Positions 20,512 through 27,428 of a stretch of 28,954 nt of DNA are shown here, in pieces (within the stretch, counting starts at the first letter, position 1; each line of letters starts with the position of its first letter). The notes beneath the pieces are model-generated. The model was not told where the DNA came from. It made no database searches and saw only the letters and a list, made by a program, of their open reading frames with translations. The position numbers and the translations under genes were made by a program. Source of the stretch: a virus. The stretch is from positions 1 through 28,954 of the IMG/VR virus record IMGVR_UViG_3300042907_001513; one strand, written 5' to 3'.

Positions 20512-21050
20512 GCTGACACCTCCATTATAGTAAATCCAGATTTTTGTCCAAATCCTGAAGTAGTAAGTCTTAATGGTACAACCTCATAAGACGCAGCAAG
20601 AAGATTGAATGTTAGTAAAGTTCCTGCCGGAGATGTTGAAGTATAAACTACAGGTCTACTATGTAGTGCTTGCCCCACTATTACCCTTCCAAAACTATCA
20701 ATAGCCCCACTGGTTTGTGCCCAAGAATCTCCATTTATTCCATCTACACCAAGTATTCTTGTAGTTGATCCTGAAATTGTTACAGAATATCCAATATTTG
20801 ATCTACCATACCTAAAGTCACCACCTAACGATACTCCAGACCATCCAGTAAAAAATCCATCTAAAACATATCTACTATTATTGGCAATTGCAGTAACATT
20901 TAAACTATAATATACTTGATAAGATCTGAGAACAGTCACATCAAATTGTGACGTATCCTCTCCATATACAACTTGAAGAATACTTCCAGTACTACCAAGT
21001 ATTGTCTTCCCCGCAACTGTCTGAATTGTATTAGTTTTTAAAGTACTCAT
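20508..21050 (-). CDS. Short tail-fibre-like protein, 180 aa (copy 1)
   Basis: Starts MSTLKTNTIQTVAGKTILGSTGSILQVVY and ends TIMEVSA, matching the 194-aa protein at 19565 at both ends while the central beta domain is diverged. The common head probably docks to the same structure and the variable body presents a ligand-binding surface. First member of the duplicated fibre + chaperone array; 8 bases separate it from the 93-aa gene before. Confidence 0.78.
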   Translation of the reverse strand: MSTLKTNTIQTVAGKTILGSTGSILQVVYGEDTSQFDVTVLRSYQVYYSLNVTAIANNSRYVLDGFFTGWSGVSLGGDFRYGRSNIGYSVTISGSTTRILGVDGINGDSWAQTSGAIDSFGRVIVGQALHSRPVVYTSTSPAGTLLTFNLLAASYEVVPLRLTTSGFGQKSGFTIMEVSA

Positions 21051-21058
21051 ATTTTATC

Positions 21059-21340
21059 TCAAATAATAACCCAATTGCCGCCTGAACTTACAGTTACTGT
21101 GACGCCACTATTTATTGTGATTGGACCAACACTCATTTCATTATAAGATGGACCGATTGTATAGTCCGCAGAAATTGTTGGTCCAGTTCTAAAAAATGGA
21201 GTATTACTTGCCGTAATGGTTCCATTTACATCCAAAGCAGATGATGGACTAGTTGTTCCAATTCCCAATCTATCATTTGTAATATTGGCAAATGCAATAT
21301 TATCAGAAACAAAATTACCAGTATCTCTTGCCTTTCCCAT
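21059..21340 (-). CDS. Small fibre-like structural protein, 93 aa
   Basis: Starts MGKARDTGNFVSDNIAF and contains one LGIGTTSPSSALDVNG unit, the same motif repeated in the 673-aa and 1256-aa proteins, then a short beta region ending GGNWVII. It looks like a minimal fibre or a connector built from the common head plus one repeat. A TATAAATA lies 9 bases before the ATG, leaving almost no leader, so a leaderless message or chance motif is possible. Function inferred only. Confidence 0.7.
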   Translation of the reverse strand: MGKARDTGNFVSDNIAFANITNDRLGIGTTSPSSALDVNGTITASNTPFFRTGPTISADYTIGPSYNEMSVGPITINSGVTVTVSSGGNWVII

Positions 21341-21349
21341 TTTTATTTT

Positions 21350-21357
21350 TATTTATA
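21350..21357 (-). promoter_or_regulatory. Late promoter motif TATAAATA
   Basis: Exact match to the T4 late element, 9 bases upstream of the 93-aa gene start at 21340. Confidence 0.45.
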
Positions 21358-21366
21358 ATTAGCAAC

Positions 21367-21699
21367 TTAGAACTCTGCTTCGGGTAGAGTGTTTATTGGT
21401 TGATTTAGTGGGGTAATTTGTGCCGGAACAATTCCTTGTTGTAAAGTATTCATATAAAGTTGCTGATTTTGTTGATTTGCCTTTACGACTTCATTTCTAA
21501 AGGACTCAACCGCAGCGCCAGTTTGATTTGATTTTTGTGCAACTTCAATAGTAAGTATAGGCATCCATTTCACGGCACACGCCCAATCGTCAACTTCTTG
21601 TCCGGTGTTTGGATTTACTCCTCTAATCTGAGTAAACCAAGCACATTTATTTTCTATACATTCTTTTTTAATAAGAGGGCAGAAGGTTCCTTTTTTCAT
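21367..21699 (-). CDS. Conserved phage protein with N-terminal Cys motif, 110 aa
   Basis: The N-terminus reads KGTFCPLIKKECIENKCAW with cysteines at 7, 14 and 19, and a fourth in DDWACAVKWMP at 41: four Cys suited to bind zinc or an Fe-S cluster (inference). The second half is a Gln/Asn-rich helix with the string GAAVESFRNEVVKANQQ, then a Pro-rich end. Proteins of this kind occur in many tailed phages near tail genes; function not established to my knowledge. It stands alone between the chaperone gene and the 93-aa gene. Confidence 0.72.
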   Translation of the reverse strand: MKKGTFCPLIKKECIENKCAWFTQIRGVNPNTGQEVDDWACAVKWMPILTIEVAQKSNQTGAAVESFRNEVVKANQQNQQLYMNTLQQGIVPAQITPLNQPINTLPEAEF

Positions 21700-21737
21700 A
21701 TTTAAATTTATAGTTATAGATTATAATACATTAAGTA

Positions 21738-22340
21738 TCAAATAAAAGCAATCGGCCAATCTGGATGTGTTTGGTCAAGAACTAATGCTTTTGGATCATT
21801 AATATTTTCTGGCAAATCTCTTAGTTTTTGCCTATAGATTCTCCAAGATTCTTTTTGCTCTTCGGATAATGGTACATCTGGCAATTGAGTCCAATCTGAT
21901 TGTGTAAGTAATTGATTTCTAATATTTTTTAACAATTCTAGATAATCTTTATTTTTTTCTATTTCCTCTTGTTCTCTTTCTTGTTCTATTCTTCTTTTTT
22001 CTACATTATCTAGTGCTTCTTGTCTTTTATTTTCATCATCGGTAGTCCATAAATCATTAGATTTTAAGTAATCAATATAATCCGGCATTAACAACTCATA
22101 ATCATTAATTGGAGGATGTTCAGTTATAGCATCAGGATCTATATCTATAAACCATTCCCCACCATTCCAGTATGCAACAGATTCTTTTCCTGTCTCTGGA
22201 GGTTTTACTAGTGTGGTAAATGGTGGTAAATGAATCTCGTCCTTGTCTTTATTATTTGGAAATTTGTATTCACCGATATATTTTTTAGTTTCGGGAGACC
22301 ATTGATAACCCAAAATAAGTTCTTCGTTTTCCATAATCAT
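21738..22340 (-). CDS. Phage tail assembly chaperone, 200 aa
   Basis: The C-terminal part (about 133-195) contains LLKNIRNQLLTQSDWTQLPD, VPLSEEQKESWRIYRQKLRDLPE and HPDWP, the signature of the tail assembly chaperone family often found after tail fibres. The first 70 residues (GYQWSPETKKYIGEY, then VAYWNGGEWF) are the typical N-terminal beta part of fibre-assembly proteins, and about 95-130 is a charged helix. The start may be the ATG at 22340 or 22334; neither has a good ribosome binding site. It follows the 207-aa HxH tip gene by 4 bases, its likely client. Confidence 0.85.
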   Translation of the reverse strand: MIMENEELILGYQWSPETKKYIGEYKFPNNKDKDEIHLPPFTTLVKPPETGKESVAYWNGGEWFIDIDPDAITEHPPINDYELLMPDYIDYLKSNDLWTTDDENKRQEALDNVEKRRIEQEREQEEIEKNKDYLELLKNIRNQLLTQSDWTQLPDVPLSEEQKESWRIYRQKLRDLPENINDPKALVLDQTHPDWPIAFI

Positions 22341-22344
22341 TTTT

Positions 22345-22968
22345 TTAATTTTTAGAGCATAAAATCATATTAATATATCTAGGAGCCCAGTTTGTTGCAC
22401 TAGAACCATTATCTGTAGTACCGCTGTGACTGTGTGAGACACTTTGTCCACCTGTACCAAATGAGTGAAAGTGGTTGGCAGTTACACCACTAGTCCCAGC
22501 ATTAAATACTCCACTATTAACTGCTGCATTTAACCCTAAGACATCACGTGTCGTATTATTATTATTACTTGCACTATAGATGTGTGCGTGGTCATTTGAT
22601 TCATTATTAGTATTTCCGGTGTGACTGTGATCCACACTTTGATTACCAGTGGTAAAACTATGAGTGTGTGCCGGAACTACATTATTCAGAATTGGGGATG
22701 CAGAACCTGCGAAGGCACCACCAACATCACCACCACCAGATACGACTCTAAGCATTCTGTTATTTGCCGAATCGTCTGTTACTCTAGTCCATCCAGTTGG
22801 TGCTATATCTTGAGCAAACATCAGTTTTGTTCCCGCTACAAATCCATCTCCAGAAACACTTCCCCACGAAGAATTGGTTCCGTCAGAAACAATTACTTGT
22901 CCAGCAGATCCTACAGAAGAATTGATTGAGATAGCATTACCGGAACCACCACCAATAACTATTGCCAC
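22345..22968 (-). CDS. Tail fibre tip / collar-like protein with five HxH motifs, 207 aa
   Basis: Starts at a GTG (MAIVIGGGSG). Residues 43-75 (DGFVAGTKLMFAQDIAPTGWTRV) are the pattern of phage collar and fibre-tip domains. From 98 on there are five His-x-His pairs: 101/103, 114/116, 127/129, 166/168 and 179/181, in Ser/Thr/Gly/Asn-rich context, and the protein ends NWAPRYINMILCSKN as in many receptor-binding tips. In T4 gp37, HxH pairs from three chains coordinate iron ions along the needle; the same is inferred here. A TATAAATA lies 27 bases upstream, inside the 3' end of the collagen-like gene. Confidence 0.82.
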   Translation of the reverse strand: MAIVIGGGSGNAISINSSVGSAGQVIVSDGTNSSWGSVSGDGFVAGTKLMFAQDIAPTGWTRVTDDSANNRMLRVVSGGGDVGGAFAGSASPILNNVVPAHTHSFTTGNQSVDHSHTGNTNNESNDHAHIYSASNNNNTTRDVLGLNAAVNSGVFNAGTSGVTANHFHSFGTGGQSVSHSHSGTTDNGSSATNWAPRYINMILCSKN

Positions 22969-22983
22969 TCTACTTTCATTAAT

Positions 22984-25900
22984 TTACTTGTTATTATTTA
23001 TAGTATTCTTCAAAATTTCAACCTCATATTTAAGTTCTTTAATTGCTTCTACAAGAAGTGCAACAAAGTTTTGGTATGCAACTGATTTAGGATCATCACC
23101 AAAAACAAGATGAGGTATAACTTTTTCAACTTCTTGAGCTATAAACCCTAACGAGTGCTGATTATTTTGCTTATAATCAAATTCTACTCCACGAAGTTCA
23201 CAAACTTTATTTAATGCACCTTCAATAGTTTTGATATTTTCTTTAATTTTTTCATCGGAGTTTGCTGTAACTGTTCCGGCACAAGTAAGATTTCCTGTTG
23301 AAGGATTAAAGGTAAGTTTTGTGGATGAAACATTCACAGAATCAACCGAACCAGTAGTTATATCATCAAATAAAAGGTATCTGGTGGCATTGGTAGTTGT
23401 GTCATCAGAGAGAGTAACATTTGTAGCTCCAGTAGCACCAGTAGCACCTTGAAGTCCTTGAGAACCTTGAATTCCTGCGACATAATTGCCCAAGTTAAAA
23501 TATACGACCTCAATAATATCTCCGGCAGATGCACCAACGGTAAGAACAACTGTAGTACCATTAGTTGCGGTATAATCTACAGACTCTTGTAAATGAGAAC
23601 CATTTAGATATACAAGAATATATTGTGCTCCATACGTAACCGAGAATGTTGTCTGACCAGCAGTAGCAGTAAATGTTGATTTTGTAATTGTTGATGGAAT
23701 TGTAGCTATGAGCGCACCGGGAATTCCTTGAGCTCCTTGAAGACCCTGAGTACCTTGACGACCCTGAGTACCCTGAAGACCCTGAGTACCCTGTAAACCT
23801 TGGGTTCCCTGAGTTGTTCCCGCAAGTCCCTGAAGACCCTGAAAACCTTGAGCACCCTGTAAACCTTGAGTACCTTGAGCACCTTGAGTTGTTCCTGCAA
23901 GTCCTTGAAGTCCTTGAGTACCTTGACGACCTTGAAGTCCTTGAGTACCTTGAGCACCTTGAGTTGTTCCTGCAGGTCCCTGAAGACCCTGAAGTCCTTG
24001 AGCACCCTGTAGACCTTGAGTACCTTGAGCACCTTGAGTTGTTCCTGCAGGTCCCTGAAGTCCTTGAGTACCTTGACGACCTTGAAGTCCTTGAGTACCT
24101 TGAGCACCTTGAGTTGTTCCTGCAGGTCCCTGAAGACCCTGAAGACCCTGAAGTCCCTGAGCACCCTGCAAACCTTGAGTGCCCTGTGTTGTTCCTGCAA
24201 GTCCTTGAAGTCCCTGAAGTCCCTGAGCACCCTGAAGTCCTTGGGTTCCTTGAGTACCTTGAGTTGTTCCCGCAAGTCCTTGAAGACCCTGAGTACCTTG
24301 ACGACCCTGAAGTCCTTGAGCACCCTGTAACCCTTGAGTACCCTGAGTTGTTCCTGCAAGTCCTTGAAGTCCCTGAAGTCCTTGAGTACCCTGAAGACCT
24401 TGAGCACCCTGTAAACCTTGAGTACCCTGTAAACCTTGAGTACCTTGTAATCCTTGAGTACCTTGAAGTCCTTGAGTACCTTGAGCACCTTGAGTTGTTC
24501 CTGCAAGTCCCTGAAGTCCCTGAAGACCTTGAGTACCCTGTAAACCTTGAGAACCTTGAGTACCCTGAGTTGTTCCAGCAAGTCCCTGAAGTCCTTGAAG
24601 TCCTTGAGCACCCTGAAGTCCTTGAGTACCCTGAAGTCCTTGAGTACCTTGACGACCTTGAGTACCCTGAAGACCTTGAGCACCCTGTAAACCTTGAGCA
24701 CCCTGAAGTCCTTGAGTACCCTGTGTTGTTCCTGCAAGTCCCTGAAGTCCCTGAGTACCTTGGAGACCTTGAGCACCCTGAAGTCCTTGAGCACCCTGTA
24801 ACCCTTGAGTACCCTGACGACCTTGAGTACCCTGAAGTCCTTGTGTTCCTTGTAATCCTTGAGTACCCTGAAGTCCTTGCGTCCCTTGTAATCCTTGAGT
24901 ACCCTGAAGACCTTGAGAACCCTGAGAACCACTACCTTGTAATCCTTGTAATCCTTGAGTACCCTGAAGTCCTTGAGTGCCTTGTAATCCTTGAGCACCC
25001 TGAAGTCCTTGTGTGCCTTGTAAACCTTGAGTGCCTTGTAAACCTTGAGTGCCTTGACGACCTTGAGTGCCTTGTAAACCTTGAGTACCCTGAAGTCCTT
25101 GAGTACCCTGCAATCCTTGAGTACCTTGACGACCTTGAGTACCCTGTAAACCTTGAGCACCCTGAAGTCCTTGTGTTCCTTGTATTCCTTGAGTACCCTG
25201 AAGTCCCTGAGCACCTTGCAGTCCTTGAATACCAGCGGCAAATGGAGTAACCCAACTAACTCCAATACCAGTAGAAATTAAAACACTACCAGCAATACCT
25301 ACATTTCCATAATAATCTTCTACTCTTGAGGTAATACCAATTTTACCACCAACATAAAGATTTTTTTCAATACCAACACCACCTTCCGTAACGATTGAAC
25401 CAGTATCTTTATTTGTTGATTCTGTGGTGCTAGTTACATAAACTACATCATTAATTTGAGTGGTTCCTGCATTTGAATCTAGAATAAGATTTCCACTATT
25501 TGTACTGACCGTATTTGTATCAAGTTTAATATTATCAAATGTTCCTACACCAGTAACATTTAAATTATTAATATTTACCTGAGTATCAAATGTTGAGATT
25601 CCACTTACTCTTAAACGATTAAGTGTTGTAAGACCAGTAACACCTAAATCACTCTCAATATTTACTTTTTGCTTAAATGTTGATAGTCCGGTTACATATA
25701 AATCAGTTACATCAATTGCTCCGATAAACTTTGTTGCCGTTACAATACCCGTAAAATAAGCACTTGTTCCGGTAACAAATCCAACTGTTGTAACTCCAGT
25801 AACTTGAAGATTTCTAGTTGTTGTGGTTCCTGTTACTCCAAGAGTTCCAATTGTCGCTATTCCGGTTATAGTAAGATTATCAATAAAGGTTCCGCCTTTA

Positions 25901-26754
25901 AAACTAGATATTCCTAAAACATCTAGTAAAACCTTTGGTCTAGTACTTCCAATACCAACACGATTATTAACTTCATCAAATACAAAGTTTGAAGCTCCAT
26001 CAACTAATCCGGCAGAATTATGAAACTGAACTTGTTGATATGTTCCTCCTGCCCCTGCTCTAATTGTATCTTGATTTGTCCAAATTAAACCACCAAAATT
26101 ATTTTTAACTAAAATTTGATTATTAATTCCTGGATTATTAAAGTAATCATAAATTGTTCCAGTAAGTCTAAGGTCTCCCTGAACGTGCAATTCTTGTGTT
26201 GGATTTGTGGTTCCTATACCAACCAATCCAGTTGGTTGTACCGTAAAAAGTGCTCCACCACTACCAACATTTAACCCATTACCAATTGTTAAAATTCCAA
26301 CAGAACTATTAAAGACTAAATTGGAAGATGTTGCAAAGTCATTATTTTCTTTAAATAAAACTCCACCATTATTTCCTGGTGGAGATACTGTTATTGTTGC
26401 GGCAATTGCAGGAGACCCATCAGGATTCAAATAACCCTGTACCGTAATAGCACTTCCTTTAAAATTAAGTTGACTAATACTACTAACTCCTCCCGGTGGA
26501 GTTATAACACCTTCTTCATAAACAGTAATTCCCGCAGGAATTAATCCTCCACCAACCGGAATCCAATATCTTTCTCCCGGATTTTCTAAAAGAGATATAA
26601 GTTGATATTGAGTTCCTAATGGTATTGTTGGTCCCGGTACAGCAGGATCTCCAAGATTTGGTTCTGCCTGGTCAAGATCCAAATACCTATATCTATCAGT
26701 AGATAGTGAACCCTGTGGAGTTCTTTTGACTCTATTACTAAGGTATCTTGGCAT
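22984..26754 (-). CDS. Collagen-like structural protein with S74 chaperone, 1256 aa
   Basis: Domains in order: a tail-associated head (1-140), beta units with GIGTTNPTQELHVQG repeats and 'TVTGVTT' strands (140-505), a collagen-like region of about 505 residues (508-1012, nt 23719-25233), a beta domain (IPSTITKSTFTA...), and a C-terminal S74 chaperone from S1166-D-E-K-I-K-E-N-I to the end. The collagen part has roughly 160 Gly-X-Y triplets with Gln nearly always at Y and Leu, Thr, Ala or Arg at X. Eleven G-T-T-Q insertions break the register, plus one GSGSQ. Proline appears only in three GPA and one GIP triplets and lysine is absent. The S74 domain normally drives trimerisation, which suits a triple helix. 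A fibre shaft is the likely role. Confidence 0.88.
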   Translation of the reverse strand: MPRYLSNRVKRTPQGSLSTDRYRYLDLDQAEPNLGDPAVPGPTIPLGTQYQLISLLENPGERYWIPVGGGLIPAGITVYEEGVITPPGGVSSISQLNFKGSAITVQGYLNPDGSPAIAATITVSPPGNNGGVLFKENNDFATSSNLVFNSSVGILTIGNGLNVGSGGALFTVQPTGLVGIGTTNPTQELHVQGDLRLTGTIYDYFNNPGINNQILVKNNFGGLIWTNQDTIRAGAGGTYQQVQFHNSAGLVDGASNFVFDEVNNRVGIGSTRPKVLLDVLGISSFKGGTFIDNLTITGIATIGTLGVTGTTTTRNLQVTGVTTVGFVTGTSAYFTGIVTATKFIGAIDVTDLYVTGLSTFKQKVNIESDLGVTGLTTLNRLRVSGISTFDTQVNINNLNVTGVGTFDNIKLDTNTVSTNSGNLILDSNAGTTQINDVVYVTSTTESTNKDTGSIVTEGGVGIEKNLYVGGKIGITSRVEDYYGNVGIAGSVLISTGIGVSWVTPFAAGIQGLQGAQGLQGTQGIQGTQGLQGAQGLQGTQGRQGTQGLQGTQGLQGTQGLQGTQGRQGTQGLQGTQGLQGTQGLQGAQGLQGTQGLQGTQGLQGLQGSGSQGSQGLQGTQGLQGTQGLQGTQGLQGTQGLQGTQGRQGTQGLQGAQGLQGAQGLQGTQGLQGLAGTTQGTQGLQGAQGLQGAQGLQGTQGRQGTQGLQGTQGLQGAQGLQGLQGLAGTTQGTQGSQGLQGTQGLQGLQGLAGTTQGAQGTQGLQGTQGLQGTQGLQGTQGLQGAQGLQGTQGLQGLQGLAGTTQGTQGLQGAQGLQGRQGTQGLQGLAGTTQGTQGTQGLQGAQGLQGLQGLAGTTQGTQGLQGAQGLQGLQGLQGPAGTTQGAQGTQGLQGRQGTQGLQGPAGTTQGAQGTQGLQGAQGLQGLQGPAGTTQGAQGTQGLQGRQGTQGLQGLAGTTQGAQGTQGLQGAQGFQGLQGLAGTTQGTQGLQGTQGLQGTQGRQGTQGLQGAQGIPGALIATIPSTITKSTFTATAGQTTFSVTYGAQYILVYLNGSHLQESVDYTATNGTTVVLTVGASAGDIIEVVYFNLGNYVAGIQGSQGLQGATGATGATNVTLSDDTTTNATRYLLFDDITTGSVDSVNVSSTKLTFNPSTGNLTCAGTVTANSDEKIKENIKTIEGALNKVCELRGVEFDYKQNNQHSLGFIAQEVEKVIPHLVFGDDPKSVAYQNFVALLVEAIKELKYEVEILKNTINNNK
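22995..23002 (-). promoter_or_regulatory. Late promoter motif TATAAATA
   Basis: Exact match on the minus strand within the last codons of the 1256-aa gene, upstream of the GTG at 22968. Confidence 0.5.
23719..25233 (-). repeat. Low-complexity DNA coding for collagen-like repeats
   Basis: About 1.5 kb of 9- and 18-base tandem units (plus strand: cttgagtac, cctgaagtc and variants). The same unit spelled with different synonymous codons shows old repeats mixed with newer exact ones. Such DNA expands and contracts easily, so fibre length may vary between isolates and assembly here needs care. Confidence 0.9.
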
Positions 26755-26756
26755 AA

Positions 26757-27425
26757 TTATGTCGTACTATTTTCTAGAATGCTGCAAATAAATTCCATAT
26801 GAAGTGGTCCGACGTGACCTCCATTCAAATAAGTATGAGCAATACCAACAACTACACCAGAATTAGTTACAAAGGTTTTAGAAGTTCCGACACTACCAAT
26901 TATAGAATCAACAACGAAAGATTGTTGAGGTGATGGGAAAATAGATGTGGTTAGTCCGAATGATCCGCTACAAGTAAATGCCAATCCACTCATCGTAACC
27001 TCATCATTTACATTAAAATTATGTGGTGTAAGTGTGGTTACAGTAGTAATTCCACTTGTATTGTCATATACGCAGTTAGTAACCGAAACAATACCTGATT
27101 GAGTTCCTTGAATTACAACAGAATCATTAATTACGGCGGTTCTTTCTAAGACTAATCGTCCGTCAACAATTACTACAGCATCATTTGGAGGTATTTCTAC
27201 ATTTTTAATGATTCTAATATCTCTAGTATTTCCAGAAGTTCTTGATGATGTACTTTTTCTTCTATGAGTAAGAGAGACTGTTGGATAAGTATTGACACCC
27301 ACATTTGCAACCTGAGCATAAAGAAGAATTGCAGAGACTCCAATAGGAGTTGTATATACTGTCTGTTCTCCTGGAGCAACCGGAACTGCTATGGTTAAAA
27401 ATTTATTAAGTGGTGCGACTGCCAT
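26757..27425 (-). CDS. Virion structural protein, 222 aa
   Basis: Starts MAVAPLNKFLTIAVPVAPG. The first 110 residues are beta-rich with a basic stretch (THRRKSTSSRTSGNTRD). Residues 115-160 hold a 'TVTTLTPHNFNVNDEVTMSGL' module like those in the 1928-aa protein (T-x-x-PH-x-x-x-x-D-x-V), a small beta domain common in cyanophage tail proteins. No chaperone or enzyme motif. It lies 3 bases after the truncated beta-helix gene and 2 bases before the collagen-like gene, so the three are one late unit. Exact position in the virion unknown. Confidence 0.75.
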   Translation of the reverse strand: MAVAPLNKFLTIAVPVAPGEQTVYTTPIGVSAILLYAQVANVGVNTYPTVSLTHRRKSTSSRTSGNTRDIRIIKNVEIPPNDAVVIVDGRLVLERTAVINDSVVIQGTQSGIVSVTNCVYDNTSGITTVTTLTPHNFNVNDEVTMSGLAFTCSGSFGLTTSIFPSPQQSFVVDSIIGSVGTSKTFVTNSGVVVGIAHTYLNGGHVGPLHMEFICSILENSTT

Positions 27426-27428
27426 ATC

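Noticed and set aside
23814-25250. Long plus-strand open frame of 478 codons, rich in Leu-Glu-Tyr-Pro
   Set aside because: It is the antisense of the collagen-like repeat; a short repeated unit lacking stops in one frame lacks them throughout. The sense frame has a proper head, tail and chaperone domain.
23706-25265. Second minus-strand frame of 519 codons in the same repeats
   Set aside because: Frame-shifted reading of the same repeat (VLKDFRVLKD-like monotone), with no domains; shadow of the real gene.
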